Shown one piece after another: positions 17,619-26,654 of a DNA stretch of 64,000 nucleotides; the first letter of the stretch is position 1, and every line of letters begins with the position of its first letter. Under the pieces are notes generated by a model. That model was not told where the DNA came from. It ran no database searches and saw only the letters and a list, made by a program, of their open reading frames with translations. Source of the stretch: Pandoraea norimbergensis (GTDB lineage Bacteria; Pseudomonadota; Gammaproteobacteria; Burkholderiales; Burkholderiaceae); contig NZ_CP013480.3 of the NCBI RefSeq assembly GCF_001465545.3, forward strand, positions 2,356,001 to 2,420,000, in the 5' to 3' direction. A program made the position numbers and the translations under genes.

Positions 17619-20306
17619 ATGACCACCCGCAATCTGAGCCAAATGTTCCAGCCGAAGTCGGTCGCCGTCATCGGGGCGTCCAACCGCGAGCGTCGTGTGG
17701 GCACGACCGTGCTGCAAAACGTGATCGACGGCGGCTTCGAGGGCGCGATCTATCCGGTCAATCCGAAGTACTCGACGCTCGCGGGACGCAAGTGCTACCG
17801 CGACGTGGCCGACCTGCCGCAGGCCCCCGATCTTGCGGTGATCTGCACGCCGCCCGCCACGGTGCCCGATCTGATTCGCGACCTCGGCGAGCGTGGCACG
17901 CGTGCCGTGGTGGTGCTCACCTCGGGGCTCGCGCGTGAGCGCGATCGCGACGGCGTGACGCTGCAAGATCGCATGCTCAAGAACGCCAAGCCGCACGTGC
18001 TGCGTATTCTCGGGCCAAACTGCATCGGGATGCTGAGTCCCGGCATCGGGCTCAATGCCAGCTTTGCCCACATGGGCGCACGGGCGGGCAATCTCGCCTT
18101 CGTGTCGCAATCGGGCGCGCTGACCACCGCTGTGCTCGACTGGGCCGACGCACGTGAAATCGGCTTCTCGCATTTCGTCTCGATGGGCGACAGTGCCGAC
18201 GTGGACTTTGGCGACATGCTCGACTACCTCGCGAGCGATCCGCGCACCGACGCCATCCTGATGTACATGGAATCGATTCGCGACGCGCGCAAGTTCATGT
18301 CGGCGGCGCGCGCCGCCTCTCGCAACAAGCCAGTGGTCGTCATCAAATCGGGCCGGGTGCCGGAAGGGGCGCAGGCCGCTGCGTCGCATACGGGGGCGCT
18401 GGCCGGGGCTGATGACGTCTATGACGCCGCGATTCGCCGCGCGGGCATGTTGCGCGTGAATACCACCGACGAACTGTTTGCCGCCGTCGAGACGCTGGCG
18501 CGTTTGCGACCGTTCTACGGCGACAAGTTGTCGATCATGACCAACGGCGGCGGCGCCGGGGTGATGGCGACCGACGCCCTTGTGCTCGACGGCGGCAAGC
18601 TTGCCCATCTGTCGGACAAGACACGCGACGCGCTCGACGCAGCGCTGCCGAAAACCGTGGGCCGCGTGAATCCGGTGGACATCGGTGGCGACGCGGATCT
18701 CGCGCGCTATACGGCGACGCTCGCAGCGTTGTGCGAAGACCCGGAGACGGCAGCAGTGCTGTTCATTCAGGCGCCCACGGCTGTCATGCCGAGTGTGGAC
18801 GTGGCGCACGCGCTGGCCGCGCTGCCCCGGCCATCGAAGAACGTGTTCACGTGCTGGCTGGGGGGCGAGACGGCCGAGCGCGCGCGACGCATTTGCCGCG
18901 AGGCCGGATTGCCGACCTACGACACGCCGGAGAATGCCGCACGCGCCTTCCTCGAAGCGGTGAACTACCGCCGCAACCAATCGTTGCTGATGGAAACGCC
19001 GCCGTCGATTCCGCCCGGCTTCTCACCGGATGTGGCGCGGGTGCGCGCCATCGTCGGCGACGCGATGCGCGAGGGGCGTGAATTGCTGACAGAGCCGGAG
19101 GCCAAGGGGGTGCTTGCCGCGTATGGCATTCCCGTCGTCGAGACCGTGGTGGCCGACACGCCCGAGCACGCCGCCGAATTGGCGCAGGGCCTCGGGTTCC
19201 CGGTGGCCGTCAAACTGATTTCACCCGACATTACGCACAAGTCGGACGTCGGCGGCGTGGTGCTCAATATCGAAACGGCAGAGCAGGCGCTGGACGCCGC
19301 CCGCCAGATTCGAAAACGGGCACTCGCCGCCAAACCCGATGCGCGCGTGACCGGCTACTCGGTGCAGCGCATGGCCAACGGCGCCGAAGCTTTCGAATTG
19401 ATCGTCGGCGTGGCCACCGATAGCGTGTTCGGTCCGGTGCTGCTGTTCGGGCAGGGCGGCACGGCCGTGGAAGTGATTGCCGATCGCACGATTGGGCTGC
19501 CGCCGCTGAACCTGAATCTGGCGCGCGATATGGTGGCGCGGGCCCGCGTGTCGAAACTGATCGCGGGCTATCGCAGTCGACCCGCTGCCGATCACGAAGC
19601 GATCTATCTCACGCTCGTGAAGCTCTCGCAACTGGTGTGCGACGTGCCCGAGATTGCCGAGCTCGACATCAATCCGCTGTTCGCCGATTCGCACGGCGTG
19701 TTGGCCCTTGACGCGCGCATCGTGGCGCGCAAGCCGATGGCGCCGGGGCACGCCCGCCTGGCCATCCGCCCGTATCCGCAGGAGCTGGAAAGCACGGTCG
19801 ATGCCGGGGGCAAGCCGGTGCGCGTGCGTCCGATCCGCCCGGAGGACGAGCCCGCCTACAACCAGTTCTTCCACACGCTCACCCCGCAGGATGTGCAGTT
19901 CCGCTACTTCGGGCTGATCAAGGAGTTGTCGCACTCGCAGATGGCGCGCGTGACGCAGATCGACTACGACCGGTCGATGACGTTTGTCGCGACGGAAAAG
20001 GACGACGAAGGGAACACGCGGCTGCTCGGTGTGGTGCAGGCACTTGCAGACCCCGACAACACCGTGGCCGAGTTTGCCGTGACGGTGAGTCCTGCCGCGC
20101 AGGGCCGGGGGCTGGGGAGGGCACTGATGGAGCATATCGTCGACTACAGCCGCAAGCGCGGTACGGGGGAACTCATCGGCTATGTACTCACGGCAAATAC
20201 GCGTATGCTGACACTCGCCCGGCACCTCGGCTTTGTGGAAGACAAAGAGATGGAAGCGGGCATTGTTCATATCCGGCTGCCGCTGCAAAAGACGGCGCAG
20301 GCGTAG
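17619..20306 (+). CDS. Pat-like protein acetyltransferase: NDP-forming acyl-CoA synthetase domain + GNAT
   Basis: An 895-residue fusion. Residues about 9-135 are a CoA-binding Rossmann fold (FQPKSVAVIGASNR). The succinyl-CoA-ligase-like domains follow, with the SHTGALAGADDVYDAAIRRA segment whose His is the phosphorylated residue in NDP-forming synthetases. An ATP-grasp domain spans about 490-700 (AVKLISPDITHKSDVGGV). The C-terminal GNAT domain (about 740-890) has VRPIRPEDEPAYNQFF and the acetyl-CoA loop SPAAQGRGLGRALMEHI. Homologues (Pat/YfiQ/PatZ) acetylate lysines of enzymes such as acetyl-CoA synthetase. Unlike the well-studied enterobacterial Pat, whose synthetase domain is reported to lack the active-site His, this one keeps it. 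Confidence 0.92.
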   Translation: MTTRNLSQMFQPKSVAVIGASNRERRVGTTVLQNVIDGGFEGAIYPVNPKYSTLAGRKCYRDVADLPQAPDLAVICTPPATVPDLIRDLGERGTRAVVVLTSGLARERDRDGVTLQDRMLKNAKPHVLRILGPNCIGMLSPGIGLNASFAHMGARAGNLAFVSQSGALTTAVLDWADAREIGFSHFVSMGDSADVDFGDMLDYLASDPRTDAILMYMESIRDARKFMSAARAASRNKPVVVIKSGRVPEGAQAAASHTGALAGADDVYDAAIRRAGMLRVNTTDELFAAVETLARLRPFYGDKLSIMTNGGGAGVMATDALVLDGGKLAHLSDKTRDALDAALPKTVGRVNPVDIGGDADLARYTATLAALCEDPETAAVLFIQAPTAVMPSVDVAHALAALPRPSKNVFTCWLGGETAERARRICREAGLPTYDTPENAARAFLEAVNYRRNQSLLMETPPSIPPGFSPDVARVRAIVGDAMREGRELLTEPEAKGVLAAYGIPVVETVVADTPEHAAELAQGLGFPVAVKLISPDITHKSDVGGVVLNIETAEQALDAARQIRKRALAAKPDARVTGYSVQRMANGAEAFELIVGVATDSVFGPVLLFGQGGTAVEVIADRTIGLPPLNLNLARDMVARARVSKLIAGYRSRPAADHEAIYLTLVKLSQLVCDVPEIAELDINPLFADSHGVLALDARIVARKPMAPGHARLAIRPYPQELESTVDAGGKPVRVRPIRPEDEPAYNQFFHTLTPQDVQFRYFGLIKELSHSQMARVTQIDYDRSMTFVATEKDDEGNTRLLGVVQALADPDNTVAEFAVTVSPAAQGRGLGRALMEHIVDYSRKRGTGELIGYVLTANTRMLTLARHLGFVEDKEMEAGIVHIRLPLQKTAQA

Positions 20307-20408
20307 GAGACACGGTTCGCGTCGTCAGTCGAGGACGGCGCGAATGCAGTGCCTGGCGCTGGCGCGCGCGAAAGCGGGACAGGGTAGCCGCCTCGACCAA
20401 GGATTCGA

Positions 20409-21386
20409 ATGCTAGTGAACTGCGTGGCCTATGAGGATGGCCGCAAGATCGCCGACCTGCACCCCGATGAAATTTCGGACTATCTCGAACGTCCGCACTG
20501 CTTCGTCTGGGTGGCACTCAAAGACCCGGGGCCCGGAGAACTCGCGCAGATGCAGCACGAGTTCGGCCTGCACGATCTCGCGGTCGAAGACGCGCAGCAT
20601 GGTCATCAGCGCCCGAAGATCGAACAGTACGGCGACTCGCTCTTTGCCGTGCTTCACGTGCTCAACAAAGACGCCGACGGCGACTTCTCCATCGGCGAGG
20701 TCGCCATCTTCGCCGGGCACAACTACGTGCTCTCGGTGCGCTCGAACGCGACGCAGGGGTTAGGGGCTGTGCGAGCGCGCGCAGAGAAGGAGCCGCACTT
20801 GCTCAAGCAAGGCGCGATCTTCGTGCTCTACGCGCTCATGGACGCCATTGTCGACAGCTACTTCCCGGTATTCGACGATCTCGAAGCGCAACTCGAAGCC
20901 ATCGAGGAGCAGATTTTCACGCGCAACGAGCCAGCCAAGGGGCGCGAAATCATCGAGGATCTGTATCAGCTCAAGCGGCGACTCATCACACTGCAACACG
21001 CATGCGTGCCGCTTATGGAGGCGGTTAGCAAGTTGTTCGGCGCGATGGCCCCGAAGCTCTGTGGCGGCATGCAGGAGTATTTCCGCGATGTATACGACCA
21101 TTTGCAGCGCATCACCAAGAACATCGACATGCTGCGCGAAATGGTGACCACCGCGCTCTCGGTGAATCTCGGCATGATCTCGCTCACCGAGAACGAGACG
21201 ACCAAGCGGCTTGGCTCGTTCGCCGCACTGTTCGCGGTGCCGACGATGATTGCGGGCATCTACGGCATGAACTTCGCCGATATCCCCGAGTTGAAGTTTC
21301 AGTACGGCTATCCGGTCTGCGTCGGCGTGATGATCATCATCGATCTGCTGCTGTTCTTGAAATTCCGCAAGGCGGGTTGGTTGTAA
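20409..21386 (+). CDS. corA: CorA family magnesium/cobalt transporter
   Basis: A 325-residue CorA protein. A long cytoplasmic N-terminal domain (FGLHDLAVEDAQHGHQRPK, YFPVFDDLEAQLEAIEEQIF) leads to two C-terminal membrane helices. The universal GMN motif is in AGIYGMNFADIPE at the end of the first helix, and the protein ends with LLLFLKFRKAGWL. It forms pentamers that admit Mg2+ and other divalent cations. It begins at ATG 20409, about 100 bases after the Pat-like gene. No riboswitch is seen in the leader. Confidence 0.95.
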   Translation: MLVNCVAYEDGRKIADLHPDEISDYLERPHCFVWVALKDPGPGELAQMQHEFGLHDLAVEDAQHGHQRPKIEQYGDSLFAVLHVLNKDADGDFSIGEVAIFAGHNYVLSVRSNATQGLGAVRARAEKEPHLLKQGAIFVLYALMDAIVDSYFPVFDDLEAQLEAIEEQIFTRNEPAKGREIIEDLYQLKRRLITLQHACVPLMEAVSKLFGAMAPKLCGGMQEYFRDVYDHLQRITKNIDMLREMVTTALSVNLGMISLTENETTKRLGSFAALFAVPTMIAGIYGMNFADIPELKFQYGYPVCVGVMIIIDLLLFLKFRKAGWL

Positions 21387-21425
21387 CGTGCACGCCGGGG
21401 CAGCCTTCCGTGTCATACGAATGTC

Positions 21426-21487
21426 GTTGCCACCCGGCGCGCCTTGCCCTGTTGCCCGGTGGCAACGGGGCGGTAGCACCCCCTTTT
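21426..21487 (+). terminator. Hairpin and T-run after corA
   Basis: GTTGCCACC (21426-21434) pairs perfectly with GGTGGCAAC (21458-21466). A T6 run lies 16 bases after the stem (21483-21488 region). It looks like a terminator with a spacer, 40 bases beyond the corA stop codon. A candidate promoter for the next gene follows: GTGACC, 18 bases, TAGAAT (21519-21524). Confidence 0.5.
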
Positions 21488-21596
21488 TTCCGCAGTGACC
21501 GGCGTCGAGTAATTGCACTAGAATGCGTCAACACCGCGTCAGACGGTTGCCAAGGTTGAGAACTACAACAAACACCAGGCAAATAGGGGTCAGACA

Positions 21597-22844
21597 TTGA
21601 ACGCACCACTCACGGGGATCCGCGTCATTGAGTTCTGTCGGGGCGCGGCGGGCGCTTATTGCGGCATGCTGCTGGCCGACATGGGCGCAGACGTCATCAT
21701 GGTCGACGATCCGGTCGACGACATTACCAACGAAAGCCAAGGCCAACACGGTCCGCTCGGTGCTGCCGCGCAGACGGGATTACGCCGCAACAAACGTTCC
21801 GTAGCGCTCGATCTCGGCACGCTCGAAGGCCGCAGCCTTGCTCATACGCTGGTGCGTGGGGCGCAGGTGGTCATCGAATGCCTGCCTGCCGGTACGCTCG
21901 TGCGCGCCGGGCTTGGCTATGAAGCGCTGTCAGTCGTACAGCCGCATCTGGTCTACGTTTCCATTTCCGCATTCGGGCAGGATGGCCCGCGCTCGGCCGG
22001 TCATCCCGGCGTGCCCGCCATCGATGCGTTGCGCGGCATGTTGGGTGCCACGCCGGGGCGTCAGGCACCGCGCGATTTACCTGTCGCGGATCTGGCGGCG
22101 GGGCTGTATGCCGCGTTTTCCGTGTCGGCGGCGCTGGTGGCCGCGCAACAGCATGGGCGCGGGGTGCATATCGACGTGCCGATGCTCGGCGCCACGCTCG
22201 CCATTGCTGCGTTGCGGGCGGGTGAAGAAGCGGCGAACGCCGCGAGTGAACCGGAGGCGGTTGGCGGAATTCCGCGAACGGCGGACGACGCCCGTTTTGG
22301 CGGCCCAGCAGCACCTTGGCCGACGTTCCGTGCAAAAGACGGGTACTTCGGCATGGATCTCGACGGTCAGGCACATTGGCGGGCCATTTGTGCGCTGGTG
22401 CATCGCGTGGATCTGCTCGACGACTCGCGATTTGCCAACGCACGGGAGCGGGCCCGTCATCAGGCCGTGTTGCGCGACGTGCTGGAGCCGGTCTTCATGC
22501 ACGACGATCGTGCCGTCTGGCTCGCCCGTCTGAGCGCTGTCGGTGTGCCGTGCACGCCCATCAGCACGTATTCGCGGGTGCTCGCCGATCCGCAAGTTGC
22601 GCATATGGGCTGGGTTCGGCCGATGGTGCTGCCCAGCGGCGAGACCACCCACACGATCGTTTCGCCGGTCCGCATGAATGGCCATGGGCCGGTGACGCAT
22701 CGTGAGCCGCCCGCACCCGGTGAGCACACCGGCGACATTCTGGCCGAACTCGACGCCGAGTCGGCGGCGGCCACCGTAACAGGCGAGGGCGCCACTGTCC
22801 CGCCGGCCGGCACATTGCTCACCGAGCCGCTGCCGAAAGGTTGA
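21597..22844 (+). CDS. CaiB/BaiF family (class III) CoA-transferase
   Basis: A 415-residue protein with the family's N-terminal GIRVIEFCRGAAGAYCGMLLADMGADVI, the RNKRSVALDL segment, and VYVSISAFGQDGPRSAGHPG ahead of a helical second half. Class III CoA-transferases move CoA between carboxylic acids such as oxalate, carnitine or alkyl-succinates. The Asp that forms the thioester intermediate normally sits near residue 165-170 in a DxxAG segment; here VADLAAGLYAAF fits. The substrate cannot be told. The start is TTG at 21597 with AGGGG seven bases upstream; the next Met would cut into the fold. A strong terminator follows. Confidence 0.88.
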   Translation: MNAPLTGIRVIEFCRGAAGAYCGMLLADMGADVIMVDDPVDDITNESQGQHGPLGAAAQTGLRRNKRSVALDLGTLEGRSLAHTLVRGAQVVIECLPAGTLVRAGLGYEALSVVQPHLVYVSISAFGQDGPRSAGHPGVPAIDALRGMLGATPGRQAPRDLPVADLAAGLYAAFSVSAALVAAQQHGRGVHIDVPMLGATLAIAALRAGEEAANAASEPEAVGGIPRTADDARFGGPAAPWPTFRAKDGYFGMDLDGQAHWRAICALVHRVDLLDDSRFANARERARHQAVLRDVLEPVFMHDDRAVWLARLSAVGVPCTPISTYSRVLADPQVAHMGWVRPMVLPSGETTHTIVSPVRMNGHGPVTHREPPAPGEHTGDILAELDAESAAATVTGEGATVPPAGTLLTEPLPKG

Positions 22845-22865
22845 CCGGACGGACCTGACTGACCT

Positions 22866-22898
22866 CGGGCCGCTGATGTTCCAGCGGCCCGCTTCGTT
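22866..22898 (+). terminator. Rho-independent terminator after CoA-transferase
   Basis: CGGGCCGCTG (22866-22875) and CAGCGGCCCG (22882-22891) form a perfect 10-bp stem with a 6-base loop, then CTTCGTTTT. Confidence 0.88.
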
Positions 22899-23056
22899 TT
22901 CCTTCCGCCGCTTTGCACGTCCTTCCCCCGCAGACCTTACTCCGGCCCCGCTCGCGGGCCTATATCGCCTGATCGCCGGCGTGTCCACGGCTTCTGCATG
23001 CATTTGTTCCTCTTGCAACAGTTGTAACGGGTATTACAGGAAATATTACAAATCAT

Positions 23057-23093
23057 TTGCAACTGGTGTTAAAAATAGGAATAATTCGTATTT
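23057..23093 (+). promoter_or_regulatory. Candidate promoter overlapped by Fur-box-like palindrome
   Basis: TTGCAA (23057-23062), 17 bases, then AATAAT (23080-23085) form a likely sigma-70 promoter. Over its -10 lies the 21-base near-palindrome at 23073-23093 of the form AAATA.GAAT.ATTC.TATTT, matching its own reverse complement at 18 of 21 positions. AT-rich 7-1-7 palindromes of this kind are typical Fur sites. It lies about 190 bases before the siderophore-receptor start, so iron repression by Fur is likely. This 22,845-23,278 gap is otherwise empty of genes. Confidence 0.65.
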
Positions 23094-23278
23094 ACGAAAT
23101 GCGATTCGTGGTCGGTATTGCATTGATTCGATGGCTGTAATTGGTAGTGGGCAGTGGATCAGGCGAGGGTGACGCAATGTCGTCCGCGTTTCAGGCACCT
23201 GGCAAGTACAGAACAACGACAAAGCAAGACTGGGAGACGGATCGCAGACAACCAGCGATCTCCAGGGGGGAATCCAAG

Positions 23279-25519
23279 ATGCAAGTGGGACCGATGACGC
23301 TGCGTCGCTCGCAGTTGAGCGCAGCATTGGTGGGAATTTTGAGTGCGCAAGGCGCCATGGCCGCAGACGCCGACGCCAAGAGCACGTCGACTGACGTGCA
23401 ACTCCCGAGCGCCAACGTCACGGGTAATCGCGACAATTTCAAGGTCGATTACTCGTCGTCGCAGAAATTCACGGCGCCGATCGTCGATACGCCGCGTTCG
23501 GTCACGGTCATCCCGGAAACCCTGCTGCAAAGCACGGGCTCGAGCACCCTCACGGAAGCCCTGCGCACGGTGCCCGGCATCACGTTCGGTGCGGGCGAGG
23601 GCGGTAACCCGCTCGGCGATCGTCCGTTCCTGCGCGGCTACGACACGCAAGGCAGCCTGTTCGTCGACGGCATGCGCGATGTGGGTGCCACGACGCACGA
23701 AATGTTCAACACCGAGTCGGTGGAAGTCGTGAAGGGCGCGAGCGGCGCCTACGGCGGTCGCGGCGGTGCGGGCGGCAGCGTCAACATCGTCAGCAAGGAA
23801 GCCAAGCTGGGCAACTTTGCGGAAGGCACGGTGGGCCTGGGCAACGCCAAGTACAAGCGCATGACGGCTGACGGCAACTGGCAGATCGGCGATCACGCGG
23901 CGTTCCGCATGAACCTGATGGGTCACGACGCCGGTGTGGCCGGTCGCGATGCCATTTACGACTCGCGCTGGGGTATCGCGCCGTCGGTGGCCTTCGGGCT
24001 GGGTACGCCCACGCGCATCGTCGCGAGCTACTACCACATGCAATCGGACGGCCTGCCGGATTCGGGCATTCCGTACAACTACGCACCGGGGCGTCGCACG
24101 GGGCCGGCTTCGGTCAACCCGAACAACTTCTACGGGCTCGACGACCGCGATTTCCGCCGCACGTCGTCGGACATCGGCACGATCAAGATCGAGCACGACA
24201 TCACCCCGACACTCACGCTGCGCAACATGACGCGCTACACGAAGTCGTCGCAGAGCTACATCTGGACGCAGCCGGACGACAGCCAGGGCAACGTGGCCAA
24301 CGGCAAGGTCTGGCGCCGCGCGAACACGCGTGACAGCAACGTGTGGAGCATTGCGAATCAGACGGAACTGTTTGGCGAAGGCCACACGGGGCAGTTCAAG
24401 CACAGCTTCAACGTGGGGGCTGAGTTCTCGCGCGAATCGAGCCGTAAGGACGCCTATACGGTGGCCGCAGGCAGCGGTTCGGGCGCGGGCAATGCGTGCC
24501 TTCGCGGCGTCGGCGCTGCGTCGGGCTACAACTGCACGAGCCTCTACAACCCGAATCCGTACGATCCGTGGACCGGCAGCATTCGCCTGAATGACGATCC
24601 GGCATTCCAGCGCACGTTGACGGCCGCAATTTACGGTTTCGACACGATCGATCTGTCGAAGGAATGGCAGATCAACCTCGGTGCCCGCGTGGACCGTTAT
24701 TCGACGGATTTCACCGATACGCGCGCCAACGGCGGCAAGTCGGTGTCGCGTGACGACACGCTGTTCAACTGGCAGGCCGGTGTGGTGTACAAGCCGCTGC
24801 CTTACGCAAGCGTGTATGCCTCGTACGCTACGTCGTCGACGCCGGCCGGCGCGTTGCTGGGCGAAGGCAGCGAGACGCAAGGTCTGACACCGGGCCGTGG
24901 TGGCGTTGGCCCGAACGCGGCGGACCTCGCCCCGGAGAAGAACCGCTCGTATGAAATCGGTACGAAGTGGAACGTGCTGAACGAGCGTCTGCTGCTGACG
25001 GCGGCGCTGTTCTACATCGAGACGAGCAATGCGCGCGTGACGATGGCCGACAACACGTATGCCATGGTGGGCGGCAAGAACGTGAAGGGCCTTGAGCTGG
25101 GCTTCGCCGGCAAGCTGACGGACAAGTGGCAGGTCTTCGGCGGCTACACGTACATGAAGAGCGAACTGACGGACAACGGCACGGGCACGGCCATCTCGAA
25201 CAACGGCAACCAGTTCCCGAACACGCCGCGTAACAGCTTCAGCCTGTGGACGACGTACGACATCATTCCGTCGGTGACGGTCGGTGGCGGCGCGTTCTAC
25301 ACGTCGAGCGTGTTTGGCGATCCGGCAAACTTGCGCGAGATTCCGGCGTACTGGCGTTTTGACGCGATGGCGTCGTGGCGCGTGAACAAGCATCTGTCGG
25401 CACAGCTCAACGTGCAGAACCTGTTCAATCGCCGTTACTTCGATCAGGCCTATCCGGCGCACTATGCGTCGATGGCGCCGGGCCGCAGCGCGATTGTCTC
25501 GCTCACGGCGCGCTATTGA
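23279..25519 (+). CDS. TonB-dependent siderophore receptor (Fiu-like)
   Basis: A 746-residue outer-membrane receptor. Residues 1-31 are a signal peptide (cleaved near GAMAAD). The plug domain has VDTPRSVTVIPETLLQ, LTEALRTVPGITFGAG, RPFLRGYDTQGSLFVDGMRD and GASGAYGGRGGAGGSVNIVS. The 22-strand barrel ends with NVQNLFNRRYFDQ and a terminal aromatic residue (VSLTARY), as barrel proteins require. The closest type is the catecholate receptor Fiu/PiuA. ATG at 23279 has AGGGGGG eight bases upstream; a longer start at 23177 is less likely. Iron control is expected from the palindrome upstream. The Sel1 gene overlaps its stop codon. Confidence 0.93.
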   Translation: MQVGPMTLRRSQLSAALVGILSAQGAMAADADAKSTSTDVQLPSANVTGNRDNFKVDYSSSQKFTAPIVDTPRSVTVIPETLLQSTGSSTLTEALRTVPGITFGAGEGGNPLGDRPFLRGYDTQGSLFVDGMRDVGATTHEMFNTESVEVVKGASGAYGGRGGAGGSVNIVSKEAKLGNFAEGTVGLGNAKYKRMTADGNWQIGDHAAFRMNLMGHDAGVAGRDAIYDSRWGIAPSVAFGLGTPTRIVASYYHMQSDGLPDSGIPYNYAPGRRTGPASVNPNNFYGLDDRDFRRTSSDIGTIKIEHDITPTLTLRNMTRYTKSSQSYIWTQPDDSQGNVANGKVWRRANTRDSNVWSIANQTELFGEGHTGQFKHSFNVGAEFSRESSRKDAYTVAAGSGSGAGNACLRGVGAASGYNCTSLYNPNPYDPWTGSIRLNDDPAFQRTLTAAIYGFDTIDLSKEWQINLGARVDRYSTDFTDTRANGGKSVSRDDTLFNWQAGVVYKPLPYASVYASYATSSTPAGALLGEGSETQGLTPGRGGVGPNAADLAPEKNRSYEIGTKWNVLNERLLLTAALFYIETSNARVTMADNTYAMVGGKNVKGLELGFAGKLTDKWQVFGGYTYMKSELTDNGTGTAISNNGNQFPNTPRNSFSLWTTYDIIPSVTVGGGAFYTSSVFGDPANLREIPAYWRFDAMASWRVNKHLSAQLNVQNLFNRRYFDQAYPAHYASMAPGRSAIVSLTARY

Positions 25520-26298
25520 TGATGCGTATTGAACCGGCGCAGATTGCGTCGCTCACGCCTGCGCAGGTTCGCGACATCCTTGCGGGGCCGCCGGAAACGG
25601 CGGCCGCATGGCTGGCGGCGGCCGCACAGGCAGGGCACGTCGATGCGCAGGTGGTCTATGCACAGTGGCTGCTCGATGGTCGCGGCGTGACGCGTGATGC
25701 GGCGGCCGCGCTCGAAGGATTCAAGCGCGCGGCGCACGCCGGGCACGGCATGGCCGCGAACATGGTCGGGCGCTGCTACGAGAACGGTTGGGGCGTACCG
25801 GCCAGCGATGAAGTGGCGCTGTATTGGTATCGCCAGTCGGCCCGCCGCGATGAGCCGTGGGGCATGTATAACCTCGCGACGCTGCTGAGTCTCGGGCGTG
25901 GCGGTCCGCAAGATCGCGGGGCTGCGCTTGCGTGGCTTCAGAAGGCCGCCGCGATGGGGCACGCGAAGTCGCAGAATCTTTTAGGTGGTTTTCACGAAGA
26001 CGGTTGGGAAGTGCCACGCGATATCGCGTGCGCGTTCGACTGGTACCGGAAGGCCGCCGAAGGCGGTGATTTTCGCGGACAGTTCAACGTCGCGCGTCTG
26101 CTGATCGGGCAGGGCGCTTTCGATCAGGCACTCTCTTGGCTTGTCCACGTGCCGGAGACGGCGACACCCGCATTTCTCGTCAAAGCCGCTGAGTTCCTTA
26201 GCGAAGCCCCCGATTCTCGTATTCGCGCGTTGGCCGCTCAGTGGACTTCAGCCCCCCGTTGGTCTGCTTCGGCAGCGCTGGGCGCTTCAGCCGCCTGA
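25519..26298 (+). CDS. Sel1-repeat (TPR-like) protein
   Basis: A 259-residue protein with four to five Sel1-like repeats, seen as VYAQWLLDGRGVTRDAAAAL, VGRCYENGWGVPASDEVALYWYRQSA, NLATLLSLGRGGPQDRGAAL and LGGFHEDGWEVPRDIACAFDWYRKAA. Such helical repeats bind partner proteins. No signal peptide is visible, so it is probably cytoplasmic. Its ATG overlaps the receptor stop as TGATG, so the two are coupled. In related Burkholderiaceae, Fiu-type receptors are commonly followed by a Sel1 gene and an iron-dependent dioxygenase (piuC); the dioxygenase is missing here. Confidence 0.9.
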   Translation: MMRIEPAQIASLTPAQVRDILAGPPETAAAWLAAAAQAGHVDAQVVYAQWLLDGRGVTRDAAAALEGFKRAAHAGHGMAANMVGRCYENGWGVPASDEVALYWYRQSARRDEPWGMYNLATLLSLGRGGPQDRGAALAWLQKAAAMGHAKSQNLLGGFHEDGWEVPRDIACAFDWYRKAAEGGDFRGQFNVARLLIGQGAFDQALSWLVHVPETATPAFLVKAAEFLSEAPDSRIRALAAQWTSAPRWSASAALGASAA

Positions 26299-26366
26299 TT
26301 TTCTTTCCGTATTTCGCATCGCCTGACTCCGTTTCTCAACACCCCCAACACCTCCCCCCAGGACCG

Positions 26367-26426
26367 ACCGAAGCCCCTCTCCGCTGCTCAGACAGTGTTC
26401 AACTCGCCTCGGAGAGGGGCTCCGGT
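26367..26426. repeat. Long hairpin downstream of Sel1 gene
   Basis: AGCCCCTCTCCG (26372-26383) pairs with CGGAGAGGGGCT (26410-26421) around a 26-base loop. Beyond one mismatch the outer ACCG and CGGT also pair, giving a 16-of-17 stem. No T-run follows, so it may be a 3'-end stabiliser or a Rho-independent-like stem without the tail. Confidence 0.65.
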
Positions 26427-26480
26427 CACTCCTCACCACCGCCATTCGTACCTCCCGCCTAACCCCTCGCACCTCCCCCC

Positions 26481-26588
26481 CGCACCCCCCGCACCCCCCG
26501 CACCCCCCGCACCCCCCGCACCCCCCGCACCCCCCGCACCCCCCGCACCCCCCGCACCCCCCGCACCCCCCGCACCCCCCGCACCCCG
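26481..26588. repeat. 9-bp tandem repeat, about 12 copies
   Basis: The unit CGCACCCCC recurs at exactly 9-base spacing from 26481 to about 26587, about 12 near-perfect copies. In one plus-strand frame this reads Pro-Pro-Ala repeats, but the open frame has no ribosome site and no family features, so I treat it as non-coding. It lies between the Sel1 gene and the TauE/SafE gene. Such perfect runs usually vary in copy number between strains. Confidence 0.92.
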
Positions 26589-26654
26589 TATTCGCGCGAT
26601 TCCCGCTGCGGGCCGCTGTGCATCGCCACACTTTCCGTGACTCGACGGCTTCTA

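Noticed and set aside
20395..20420. GGATTCGAATGC near the corA start, recalling a tRNA T-arm.
   Set aside because: No acceptor, D or anticodon stems around it.
23159..25462. Very long open frame (767 codons) antisense to the siderophore receptor.
   Set aside because: It mirrors the codon bias of the receptor gene. It is Arg/Val/Ala/His-rich with no domains, and the sense strand is an unmistakable TonB receptor.
26481..26588. Could the tandem repeat be a CRISPR array?
   Set aside because: The unit is 9 bp with no spacers and no cas genes nearby.
26395..26640. Open frame encoding Pro-Pro-Ala repeats, and a Gly-Cys-repeat frame on the other strand.
   Set aside because: Both arise from the 9-bp tandem repeat. 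No ribosome site and no flanking protein-like sequence.
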